DNA of 64,000 nt from Aquila chrysaetos chrysaetos (Eukaryota > Chordata > Aves > Accipitriformes > Accipitridae): contig NC_044018.1 of NCBI RefSeq assembly GCF_900496995.4, forward strand, positions 12,238,501-12,302,500. Reading direction: 5' to 3'. The notes under the pieces were generated by a model, which was not told where the DNA came from, ran no database searches, and saw nothing but the letters and a program-made list of their open reading frames with translations. Positions 1 to 11,500 of the stretch are shown here, in pieces. A program made the translations under genes and the position numbers. Position 1 is the first letter of the stretch. Every line of letters begins with the position of its first letter.

Positions 1-3000
1 AGAGAAGAATCCTGGCTTCTGAGCATTGGCCTGAGCGTTTCAGGTTCTTCAGCATCGCAGGAGGATTGAAACTGAAGATGAGCTAAAAATACAAAAGGAT
101 TATATCTGCGTGACCCATCTGCATGACAGGAGCTAGTTTATGTGTCCATTACTTTGAGAGATATAAATGTGCAATAGCATCTTCAAATATAGACAAAGAG
201 AGAATGGGAGGGAAGAGTAAAATGTGTTTGTCTATACTTGAAATAGAACTAGATCACAGATTGTATTTTCAATTTAAGAACAAGTAATTCTTTCCTTGTT
301 TATTATAGTTGTCAAGTAACCATATATAACTACGTATAGACAAAGACGGGGTTGTACGGGGGCAGCAATTATTAATGGACATCACTGAATGATAAATAAA
401 GAGCTAGCTCAAAAATGGTATTCATTGCACACAGATGTCTGGACCATGGGCAGATGTCTTAAATTGTCTACACAAAGCGCTTTTGTGCTATCACAGTAAT
501 CTAAATTGCTTTGCGTTTGGTTCCAGACATTTCCACAAACTGCTCTCCACCACACATAAATTCCTATTCTCAAATCCTAACTGGAATTCAAGGGCCAAAT
601 TACTTCCTGGTGTAACTCACTTAATTTGGCTCGGTTTTATTGGTGCAGACAAACTTTGAGAACGGTATTCTCAATTATAGATGATCTGGTACATAACTCC
701 ATAGGTTATGGTCCTGGTTCAGGGGAGGGCATCCACTGCTCGTGCGCTACCACGTTGAAGGAGATGACAGTCAGAAAGCACGAGCGGGGAGAAGGTGAGG
801 TGGAGGCAGGGCTTCACACGTGCTCTGTGTGCAAAACATGATGCGCTTCGCAAGACAACATGATCGTGATCAACACTCTTGGGGGGAGGCTTGTTTCAAA
901 TGTCCCGCTGTACCCTATTCAGAGAAGAAAGGACTACCATAGCATGCCTTATAAAGCTTTAACTCAGGACATTTGTCCTTTTAAATGTGCTGGTCCCTGG
1001 TTTAATCTGTGAATTGTCAGCTGACAATCATCATACCTACTGCCCCTGAATATGGAGGAGCCCAAGGAAAACCACCCACAACTCTGAGAGGTAGTTTCTT
1101 GACTCTCTGGGGATCTTAGCTCTACTGTAGTCCCGTAGCAGGACTGTGCCTAACTGAGAATCAAGTCAGTGATGATTTAGGAAATCATTTGTATCCCCAG
1201 GGGAGGCATATCTTGCAGCAGAGACAGCCCAGCATAAGCTGCTGAGTTTTAGTTAATGGCCTCGTTCTATCTAATGTGTCTGCTCTTGCAGATATCACTT
1301 ACAGATGACCTGTGTGTTTTCTGTCTCCCCATTTTTTTTATTTACATGGAAAATATTTGAATTAGGCTAGCACATAAACACGCTGTCTAGGAAAAGATTC
1401 ATGGGAGGAGGAGGAAACAGAGACAGTTAGAGTAGTTGATTGAATGTCTATTATTCTGCATTGCAACTCTGTGAAGGAAATGAGTAATACATTTCCTGGT
1501 GGACATTTTACAAGGGTCACATTAGACGGGTGAGACTGCAAAATCTCTCTCGGTTTTATGATTCCTATTAACATAGAATTATCTATTACCTAATCCTAGA
1601 GGAACTATGATTTGACTTTAATTTATCATACATTTTTGCATGCAGCCAAAAGAGCTTTCAAGGTACGCTTAACAGATAGCCGTATTAGACTGTATGGACC
1701 TCCTTTTTTCCTTCCTCCAAGGGTCACGGCACTACATGACCTGACCCTACTGCCCACTCACTGCTTGCTGCAGGAGAATTATGGGTTACCAGCTGAAAGG
1801 CTGGTAACATTAAGGTATGTTGATCCCAGCCCATGGTTCCACATAGTTATTAGCCCTGAAAGTGTGCATAATACTACATCCTTTTTTCCTCTTCTTGCCC
1901 TGATACTGACTGAAAGGCCAGAAGGAAAATTTTGTCTGTCATCTTGGCCGTAGAGTTTGAGTAAAACCTTTTTGATTTCAGTATTCTTTAGAAACTAAAA
2001 TTGTGACAGACAAGACTTCTTCTTGCTTTTTAGTTAAGTCAGCTGTTAATTTAGATTTGACTGAATATAAATAATCTCAGATGTATTTGCCTTATTGTAT
2101 TGCCCGGAATCATAATTATGGTTCAAGACAACACGTGCTACATACTAAAATTAAAAAAAAAATTAAAAAAACCCACAGCAACCCAGAAACATAAAAGTGT
2201 CTAGGAATTAATCTACAGTTGATTGGTAAAAAAAAGGAAAAAAAGGAAACAAACAGTAACTGTTTGGGTAAACTAGATGGGTAATGCTTTCAGTACCACT
2301 GTGATAAAGCTGAGTTGTAGCAGGAATACTGCAATTCTCCTCCCATTCCAGTACACGGTTGCTAGTTATCATGATCCTGTTTAAACTGCAAGAAGTGAGT
2401 AAGACACCTCCAGGACGCCACTTTGCCCCATAACCTCAGCCTGCATGTGAGTATTGGCAAGTTGAAGGATTAATGGAAACATGGCTGGAATCTGTTTGGG
2501 GTGGAAAAGCATGAGCAACCTTGACACTTACCATATAGTTGGTGTGATGGGCTTGCCTGCAGTGCAGATCTGCTTTAAATGTCAAGTGGAGTTGATGCGA
2601 GCTAGAGGAAATCTCAGGCAATTCCCTGCTGGTACCTAAAATCAAGTTCTGGAAAAGTGTAATAACCTTTTTGTAATATTGTAAAAACACGCTGCACAGT
2701 GAAATAAAGCCATAATTCAAATGGTCTCCACTCTAACAGTAATAAACAGGGATGTGCTATCCAATATTTAAGCCCTGACTGCCTTATCATGGTTTTATTT
2801 ATTATTATAATCCATTATTTATATAGTACCCTTGGTGGATAGTGTTTCTCAGGAAAACTCCCTGTCAAGTTAAAAATCTGTCATATAGGGAATTTCAGAA
2901 GGAAACAACAGCAAAACAAACCAGTTGGGGATAACACTTGTTTCTGGGATAAAATCCGACAGCTTGGAGCAGGGCAAACTTTGGGGTTTGCATTCAGTTC

Positions 3001-3060
3001 ATTTTCTGAAGGTGTGGGAGTGGTGCAGTAGGGTTACCCGTGATAAGCAGCGTAAGTCCA
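1..3060. other. Non-coding flank, no gene recognised
   Basis: AT-rich sequence with only short, composition-driven open frames (none above about 115 codons) and no recognisable protein motif or consistent splice structure. I see no CR1 tail or LTR end here. By synteny with other vertebrates KCNS3 would lie on this side of MSGN1 on the minus strand, but none of its coding sequence (a tetramerisation domain and six membrane segments) is visible. Confidence 0.6.
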
Positions 3061-3064
3061 TAGG

Positions 3065-3355
3065 CCTGCCTAAGCGGTCTGTGCTAGGTGTAAGACGAAA
3101 GCCCGGAGGAGCGCCTGGGCGCAGGCTGCGGGCGGAGCCGCCCGGCAGCAGAGCTCCGGCTCCCTCTCCAGGACATCCGAGTTAATGACAGATAAATCCT
3201 CCGGCTCTGCCGCCCCCGCAGCCCCGCCTGTGCGAAGGAAGGAGCAAACCCCGCACGTTACAGGCATAAGCCTAGGAGAAAAGAATCCCCGCTATAAAGT
3301 TAGGCGAGATAAGAAATACAGAGAGAGATTGGGACGCGGGCAGTTCCGACCGCTC
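3065..3355. promoter_or_regulatory. CpG-rich block, possible promoter or first exon
   Basis: GC-rich island in AT-rich surroundings, with about 18 CpG dinucleotides between 3075 and 3265 and a few more up to 3350. Open frames cross it on both strands, but none resembles a known protein. Vertebrate CpG clusters of this kind usually mark promoters. Since KCNS3 is expected on the minus strand just to the left, its 5' non-coding exon is one candidate; this is inference from gene order only. An unrelated non-coding transcript is equally possible. Confidence 0.4.
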
Positions 3356-4273
3356 ATTAGGACCCACTGCCAAGCTTGCCTCTTGACAAGGCTGTTTCAA
3401 ACAGAAGAATGGCGTGCTGACATGTGCAAAGTGGATATTCCTTAAATCCTGGTAAAGCTGCTAGAAAATACATACGTAGACGCAGAAAATGGGGAAATGA
3501 AAGCAATATTTTAGCCATGAGGGAGGAGAAATTATCATTGCTGCAGGGGAATCGCTCTCCTCAGAGAGTTGAGGATGTATTTGCACAGAGTGACTGCCAG
3601 CTGAACTGAACGATGACCAAGACAAGCAATACTGAAGTCTAGCACCCTTTCTTACATAAAACAACGTTGCAGCTATTATTGTTTATGCTATTGCTATAAT
3701 TGTACACAAACAGTGCTCAACACTTACAGCAAATGTGAATGGATACCACAGCAACCCCTCCGCACACCAAGTGACCTGGCCGCCTTCTGACCACCAGCAG
3801 CTCAGCTCGCAGCCCCAGGGACATCGCGCTCCCGTGCGTCGCCCACGGTGACCGGAGTGCACCCATGCTGATGACAGTGGGAAACCGTCACTGGTCCAGA
3901 CCCAGGGCCACAGGTATAACTTCTCTGCCTTTGACACACAGCAAAGTCAAAGTCCTTTACTCCAATCTGTTTGTGGTCAGGTCCACTCTTCCACAGTTTG
4001 GGGGTTAATTTTCCCCAAATGTGGGTATCATTTCTGGTCTAAGTGTCCCACAGGTCGCCTGGTGAGATAGTTCTTCATTCAGTTTGTGACACCCATCAGT
4101 CTCTAGCTAGGTTCCCTTTTACTGTTAGTTTTGACCATTTACCTTAAAGGTCAACAGTTCCTTCCCTTTTTTGTTACACCAATTGCCTTAAAACTGCGTT
4201 TTACACATTTGCTTCTGGCAAACTTCAGCTCTCCAGGGAAGACTATGCAAAATCCTCCACAGAGGAGACAGCG
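3356..4273. other. Non-coding interval before the LTR
   Basis: No coding potential or repeat family recognised. A moderately GC-rich patch lies around 3770-3870. The last bases (4269-4273, cagcg) look like one copy of an imperfect target-site duplication of the adjoining LTR. Confidence 0.5.
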
Positions 4274-5362
4274 TGTATTGGGTTTCCATGGCAAGGTTTT
4301 GGTAGCAGGGGAGCTACAGGGGTGGCTTTTGTGAGAAGCTGCCAGAAGCTTCCCCCATGTCTGACAGAGCCAATGCCAGCCGGCTCCAAGATGGACCCGC
4401 TGCTGGGGAAGGCCAAGTCCATCAGCGACGATGGTAGCACCTCTGGGAGAACATGTTTAAGAGGGGGGAAAAACCCACGCAACTGCAATTGCAGCCGGAG
4501 AGAGAAGTGAGAACATGAGAGAGCACCAGCCCTGCAGACCCCAGGTCAGTGCAGAAGGAGGGGAGGAGGTGCTCCAGGCGCCGGAGCAGAGATTCCCCTG
4601 CAGCCCGTGATGAAGACCATGGTGAGGCAGGCTGTCCCCCTGCAGCCCGGGGAGGTCCACGGGGGAGCAGATCTCCACCTGCAGCCCGGGGAGGACCCCA
4701 CGCCGGAGCAGGGGGATGCCCGAAGGAGGCTGTGACCCCGTGGGAAGCCCGCGCTGGAGCGGGTTTGCTGGCAGGACTGGGGACCCCGCGGGGGACCCAT
4801 GCTGGAGCAGTCTGTGCCTGAAGGACTGCAGCCCGTGGAAGGGAGCCACGCTGGAGCAGTTCGTGAAGAACTGCAGCCCGTGGGAAGGACCCACATTGAA
4901 GAAGATCATGGAGGACTGTTTCCCATGGGAGGGACCCCACACTGGAGCAGGGGACGAGTGAGGAGTCCTCCCCCTGAGGAGGAAGGAGCGACAGAGACAA
5001 TGTGTGATGAACTAACTGCAACCCCCATTCCCCGTCCCCCTGCACCACTCAGGTGGAGGAAGTAGAGAAAATTGGGAATGAAGTTGAGCCAGAAAGAAGG
5101 GAGGGGTGGGAGGAAGGTATTTTTGAGATCTGGGTTTACTTCTTATTACACTACTCTGATTTGATTCATAATAATTTAAATTAATTTTCCCAGAGTCAAG
5201 TCTGTTTTGCCTGTGACAGTAATTGCCAAGTGGTCTCTCCCTGTCCTTATCTTGACCAAAGAGCCTTTTGTTATATTTTCTCTCCCCTGTCCAGCTGAGG
5301 GGGGCGAGTGATAGAGCAGCTTTGATGGGCACCTGGTGCCCAGCCAGGGTCAGCCCACCACA
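4274..5362 (+). mobile_element. Solo LTR of an avian endogenous retrovirus
   Basis: A 1089-bp element that begins TGTATTGGG and ends CCACCACA, the TG...CA ends of an LTR. Flanking bases cagcg (4269-4273) and gagcg (5363-5367) match at four of five positions, which fits an old 5-bp target duplication, as in ERVL-type elements. A TATA-like tgtttaag lies near 4454 and an A/T-rich polyadenylation-like stretch near 5168. The middle (about 4560-4945) is an imperfect tandem array of GC-rich units of roughly 45 bp built on 'ctggagcag' and 'ctgcagcccgtgg'. I recognise the right part as a common avian interspersed repeat, but cannot name the family with certainty. No gag, pol or env is present, so it is a solo LTR. 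The long open frames across it are composition artefacts. Confidence 0.75.
4560..4945 (+). repeat. Imperfect ~45-bp tandem repeats inside the LTR
   Basis: Degenerate repeated units contain 'gctggagcag', 'ctgcagcccg' and 'gggaaggaccc' in the same order. Good examples start near 4799, 4849 and 4893; the left units are more diverged. The array explains several overlapping open frames of 80-208 codons on both strands. Confidence 0.65.
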
Positions 5363-5734
5363 GAGCGTGAAGAGAATTAACTCCAAAACAATGAAACACC
5401 ACATGATTTACCAGAACAGCACCGGTTATCCTGCTGTCCCCTGACAACCTAATAGTTAGGACCTAGCAACCATCAAAATGGAGGGACCTAAGTAGGAGCA
5501 GATTTAATCAGTAAAGCAAATGAACAGGTGACATGAATTATAGGTTCCTAGTTAGAAGGGTAAACAGCTGAAAATTAGTTTCATTAGTATAAAGGTGGAA
5601 GCCTTTCTACTTAACTCAAGACTCTGAGAAGTTGGAGAGGTTTTGAGTTCTAGGTAAAGCTGATGAAGGAGATTTTTATTTGTGTGTGACTATAAAGGAA
5701 AAAGTGCTACAGGCAGAGGCTGAGCAAATGCACA
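5363..5734 (+). promoter_or_regulatory. Putative ZPAX promoter: TATA box and two E-boxes
   Basis: A TATAAAG at 5588-5594 lies 141 bases before the ATG at 5735, which would give a 5' UTR near 115 bases. A second tataaagg at 5691-5698 is too close to the ATG to be the obvious choice. CAGGTG (5525-5530) and CAGCTG (5565-5570) are E-boxes just upstream of the TATA. Zona-pellucida genes of mammals are switched on in oocytes by FIGLA through a proximal E-box, so one of these could serve that role. The motifs are visible; function is inferred. Confidence 0.45.
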
Positions 5735-8510
5735 ATGGAGCTGAGTCTGGTGCAGAGGTGAGATCTTCATGGCTGCTAAACATAAATGGTCTTATGTAAG
5801 GCATTAAATATATTAACTTTTCTGGTTTAGCTTCCCTACCTTTCTAGCAGTGACTAATGAAATCCCATTTTGTAATTTTGAAGTCTGGACCTGTAGCTCT
5901 AAACTTAAGACTAGTTTAATATCCAGACTGGAACTTTCTGAGCCCAGGAACTTGTTAGCAAGCTGTTGTCATAGCTGAAGGTGCTGCTAATCCTCGTCTT
6001 CTCTTACAGGCTGTTACTAATAGGAATATTAATCTCTGAAATATGGGCCCAAGAGAGACCAGGTAATGTTGCTGTAAACTGTTTTCACATAACAATTTCC
6101 AGGCTTTTTCATAGGTCATACCTGTGCGTGTGTGTTTCAGAAGAGTCTGAAGCTTTTGTGGCAGCTGTACTTGTGCATTTTTCTGAGAAACTCCAAACAT
6201 ACAGGTGTCTACTCATGGTGTAACTACTCATGGCCATTCTTTTGGTTTATGTACCATCATATTAAGCAAATGTTTCTATCTTTCCTCAGTCTGGTAATAA
6301 GCACTGATGAACTAATAGGGACTTTATTGTTGTTCTTGTTATCTTGAGCCTAGTTATTGCTAATGACCATACAATTTGTAAGGTCTTTTAAATACTATAA
6401 AGATATCAGTGTTTTGCCTGAGAAGAAACAGTTTTCTTAACCAAAACTGCTGTCTACTTTAACTTTTTCCTTACAAAATGGAGCTGGTCCTGGAACAGCA
6501 TATACAGAGAGCTGGTTCTAGGATTGTCTGCCCTACTTGCTGAAGGTGCTGTATAAACGTGTTAGCACTTACCAAAGATCAAAGTAAAAAGATACTGGAG
6601 GAGGTTTTATCCAGCTTGGAGCAATTATATAGCTTCTGCATTGAATCAAGCTGGTAGCTTGGAATGTGGGTAGAATAAGGTCATGCTCGCCAGCATCTGT
6701 CTGATGTTTCCTAGTATGACCATCTCTGACATGGGAGTTGCATTTAAGGGTATAGTGCTGAACTCTAGGAAAAAGGATCCTTTCAGCCCTTGAAATGCAC
6801 AATTACTATAAAAAGTCTAGTTGGCATTAGCTCACTATGTCATAGAAACTTCTGTTTGAAATAACAAATCCCAGTTTATTAGAAATATGTCAAATGAAAA
6901 GTCTTCTCTGGTCTCTAGTCCTACATTTAGAGGAGTTTATACGTGCTTCCTGCCTTCCAGAGGTCTGGCAGCCGTAGCCTGGTTTATGCTGTGGTGATAG
7001 CTTGGGACCTGAGCTTCTTTGCCCCTCTGTGGTCCTTTCCCAGCATGAGCCAACTGGCTCCTGGAACTGGTACTTGGGCAGGTGAATGGGGTAGGCTGAT
7101 GGGTAGCTGGCATGGCTGCTCCCCACCCAGATTTGACTTGTAGCTTCTCTTGTCAATAGGTGTGTATGGGGTTTTTTGGTTTTGCAGTTTGTTTGTGGGG
7201 TTTTGTTGGTTGGATTTTTTGGTTTAGGGGCTGCTTTTTTCCTCTTTTCAGGAGAGTGGGGGGAATGACATTTTCCTGTTCTGTTTTATTCCATTTAAGG
7301 TGTTCAGATTCAGGCAGCCAATTTAGTACTTTTTTTGACCCTGTTCCAAAATCCTGTTTCCATGACTGGCTGTTGCAGGTAGCATTGCCAGCTGATCAGA
7401 CACAGTTACTACTGGAATACTAATTTCAGGGCTGGCTTTTCTTCTGGAAGTATTGCTGGTTTAAAAAAAAAAAACCCAAAACTTCTAACACCTCCTGACC
7501 AGAGATGCTGGAATATGACTGTCACAACACTGACTTTCTACAGCAATCTGGGAAGTAACGGATTTGTGTTTGTATGTTACATTTAATCCCATACTTACTA
7601 GCCTTTTAATACGTTCAACGCAGGACCCATGAGTTCGGAGTGCCTGGGGAACCTTTTGCGTATAACACTGAGTGCAGAATACTTTAAGGACAAATACTTA
7701 TCTTTGTCTGTTGTTGGTAAGTTGATATAGAAGAAATTGGAGAGGGAATTGCACGTGGTGAAATGTTTAAACTTCTCTGAGGTTCTCCTATACTGGAATT
7801 CCCTGGATTATTCTATCATAGAATTTAGTAGGTTGGACCTCATTGTAAGTAAAGACAAATGCTACCTTTATTGCTATATAATCTATCCTGTAGACTTGTG
7901 TGATAACTTAGCCATGATTAGGCTTGATATTGCTATCTTTGGCCTCAAATTGAAATGCATGTGGTATTTTCTAGGCATGTTGATGCTGGTGGATTTCCCT
8001 CATGGTAAAAATGTTCCCCGGTAACAGCACATACTATTCTGAAAATTCACTAGTTGAAGCTAGGACTACATTACTGATTTTGCAGTAGTGGCTTTCCACC
8101 TTCTTTGCTTACAGCTAAGGGACCTGGTGGAGGAGTATAAATTCTTAATGTAGTCTAAGAAAAATTAGCTGGGCCCTCTGGCTATGGGCTTAGTAGTCAA
8201 CAAACAGTGCATTCAAGTGAGAAGCACAGCAGAATGCCCTGGAAGGGCAGAGTGAGATAAATTTTGGGCTATAAACATCATCAGGTGTAAGATATGCATA
8301 AAATGTAAACCCAGCATTGAACTAGCTCTTTGTGGTAGTTTGCTGTCTAACTAGATATAGTTCATGACATCATAACATAACATCTACCTTTCCAGAATGT
8401 CAAACTTGTGTAAAAAATGTTCTTTGTTCAGGTATCTTCATACATACACAAAGACAGACACTCTGCAACTGGGATAGGTACAGCTTGAAAGTATAAAGCA
8501 ATTTTCTTCT

Positions 8511-8541
<31 letters not shown>

Positions 8542-11500
8542 GGGTGTCAAAACACAAAACCAAAAAGCCCAAAACCACAAAGATGGTTTTGTAGCCTAAA
8601 AAAATCCAAGTTAAGCTTTAGTGTGCTTGTCATCCTGTCACCCCTGAAGAGACTCTTTTGGCCAAGCAGGCATCAGACAGAATCATGGGTCTGTGCCAGC
8701 CACAGATCAGACTCCTGATGTTGCTAGGCTGTCATCTGTCAATCCTGACAACTTTGACGCTTATGACCTAACTGACTGTTCTGTTCTTACTGGGGGTTTT
8801 GCCCCTTTAGGATTTAATATCTTTCCATGTTGGTGTTTTGTTTTTTGGTTTTTTTTTATCTTCAGTCCTTGAGCTGCTAGTGTCCCTGTCCCAGCCTGTC
8901 TGTAATTTTACCTTTCTTACTTTCTGTAGACTTTGTTACAGCTCGCTCTCACCACTTTGCAATTCTCTTATGTCTGAGCCCAGGGTATGTAGCTGCGCCC
9001 TATTGGAGCAGGGTCAGCTGAACCCTGGGGCAAGGGCAGGTTGCTCAGGGAGTTTGCACAGCAGGAGTTAATACTCATTAATACCGCTTTTCACTAATTG
9101 CCCATAGATCAATCTGGCATAGCCTGGGAGCTAGATGAGACCATGGCATCACAGTGTGGCTATACAGTAACTTACAGCAATTGGAGTAAGATCGAGTTTC
9201 GTGCTTCTGCACTAAGCTGTCATTCTCACTTAGAGGTAAGTCTATTATAGGCATTTTGGCTACAGTGCTGTGGCATATGACCTTTACATGAAAGATTAAC
9301 AAATTATTGATAGGTATTAATTGAGGTGCTGTAATGTCTTGAACACCTATTAGAAGCAAATGATTTAATTTTCCTCAAATGTATCCAGAGGTCTAAGAAT
9401 ATTCCATGGTATTGACATTTGAATGGCCTACAGATGAACACACGAAGCAGCATGTCACATATGCCCTTGAAGGGCAGCTCTTCTCTCTTGGATAAGAATA
9501 GGGAATTCTCTCTGGCAGCTGTGTTGCACTCTGCTCTAATATTTAGTGTCTGAGACATGTTAGGGTAAAAGCTCAAAAGCTTTGGCTGCTTGTGTTGCTT
9601 GCTCACTGCTACTATGTCATAAAACACAAGACCAGTTATATTTTAGGGAGCACTTTTTTTTTTAATCCAGTGCTGGGGCTATGCAAAAGGTTGAAGCTGC
9701 TCCCCAAAGTGTTTATATTGCTATGTAGCTATACACCTATATGCATATAGCTTATGTAGTTAATGAAGTAGAAAGCAATAATGCTTCAGTATGGAGTTGC
9801 TGGCCTGTGCAGAGGCTGGTGGGTGGGTTTTGTAATTTGCTTTTCGGTCACAAGGATAAGTGGTTCCTAACTAGAGAAAAATCAGTCTAACAAGCAAGTG
9901 TTCCCTGTGTCCATGCAGAAAGATGTGTTCGCAGTAACTATACAAATCAAAGCATCTCATACTCCTGATATGAAAAATGCTACAACTCATCTGAAAAGTG
10001 CAAGTTGCTATTATGGTCCGTGGAGTCCGAGAGAGTTAGTATGTGAAAGTAACTACATGGAGGTAAGTACTGGAAGTACTTATGGGAAGGTACTTAAAGT
10101 AAGGTAAGGAGGTAAGTACTGGAAGATGCCCCCTTTGAAGCTGATTAGATGCTAGGAATGTGTATTGGAAAGAGACTCTGAATGCCCCACCCTGAACAGC
10201 TCACTAGTTGAATGCACAGCATGCATCTTGAGTTTAGTGATACATTTATATTATGCTTATATAGCCTATTTGTCAACATTAATAGCCAATAAAGTTGTGA
10301 AATGGTATTCAAAAGGTTAAGCTAATGAATTGAACTCACTGAATGTTGTCTCAACAAATCTTATTTGAGATAACAGAAATGTATACTTTCTGAAGGAAGT
10401 TTCCCTACTGAATTTGCTGGGGAGAAGCACAGAGGGGGGGAAAAAGGACTCCTCTTGGAAGAGGACATGGGAATCAAGAACAAATTACTGGCCTTAACCG
10501 GAACTAGAAATGGGAAGATAGGCAGAAAATAAAAAGAAGCTGAAATCAAGTGGACTATAGATAATGCACCATGCATGATGACATCTTATGCCATAATTTT
10601 TTACTTGGCAGGAGGAAACCTTCCTCTAGGAAATGCTAGTCTCTCTTGAAAATACTTGTAGGGCGTTGAAGACGTGGAAACAAGTGCCAACAGCAAACCC
10701 CTTACAGAGGCTTTTTTCCTTTAGGTTTCTGTCAGGAGGGAGGTTCCACAGACTGTAAAAGACTTCATTCAAGATGAACCTGAGGACTGGACTCTTGCCT
10801 TTCCAGAGGTAAAACTACAGGTTTTCTTCCTAGTAAAAGCTAGTGCTACTTCTGGCACAATTATCCTTCTATTCTGTGTCCACACAGTACAAAATGTCCT
10901 TTCAAAAAGCACTTAAGAAGACCAGAACTTCTGTACCAAGTGGGTTTAGTATAGAGATTTTATATGTTAGAAATAGACAGCTGTAGGCCATGTCTCCAAG
11001 AAAGAAATGGAAGCTGATTTCTCACACAGTCTAGAAGTTGAGTTTTCCCAGTCAAGACACTGTACAACAAAAACTGTATCTAAGACCCCAGGGCCCAGGA
11101 GTGAACTGTGGATCAGCATTTTTCTTCTTGGACCCTGTATTTGCAATGCAGCAGTGCAGTTAATCTCTGATGCTCTTAATATGGAAAGCTCTCTGTGTGT
11201 ATGAAGGGGGAAGCTGGAGGGGTATCCCACTAGTGATATTTAGAATAAGACAACAAAACTGCTGGTCAGTTCAATACAATAAACCATTTAATACAGTAAA
11301 TCTGTTACTTTGAATAGCATGTTTAAAGTGTTGATGAATTTATCTTGGTAGGCAAAAGCAGGAAAAGCCTCAATATGGCAAATAGTGTTTCATCAGCCAG
11401 AAGAAAAAAAGGCTCTGCTTGTGAGAGATGCTTGGAGTGCAGGCTATGGACTCAACACCACAGACACCAGGGTTCTGCTGCGAATACCATACACTGCTGA

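Noticed and set aside
4422-5048. 208-codon minus-strand open frame, with overlapping frames on both strands
   Set aside because: It lies inside the solo LTR and follows its GC-rich tandem units; no protein motif and no splice context.
7160-7423. 87-codon plus-strand frame
   Set aside because: Composed of T/G-rich low-complexity sequence in ZPAX intron 2; no fit to the exon phases.
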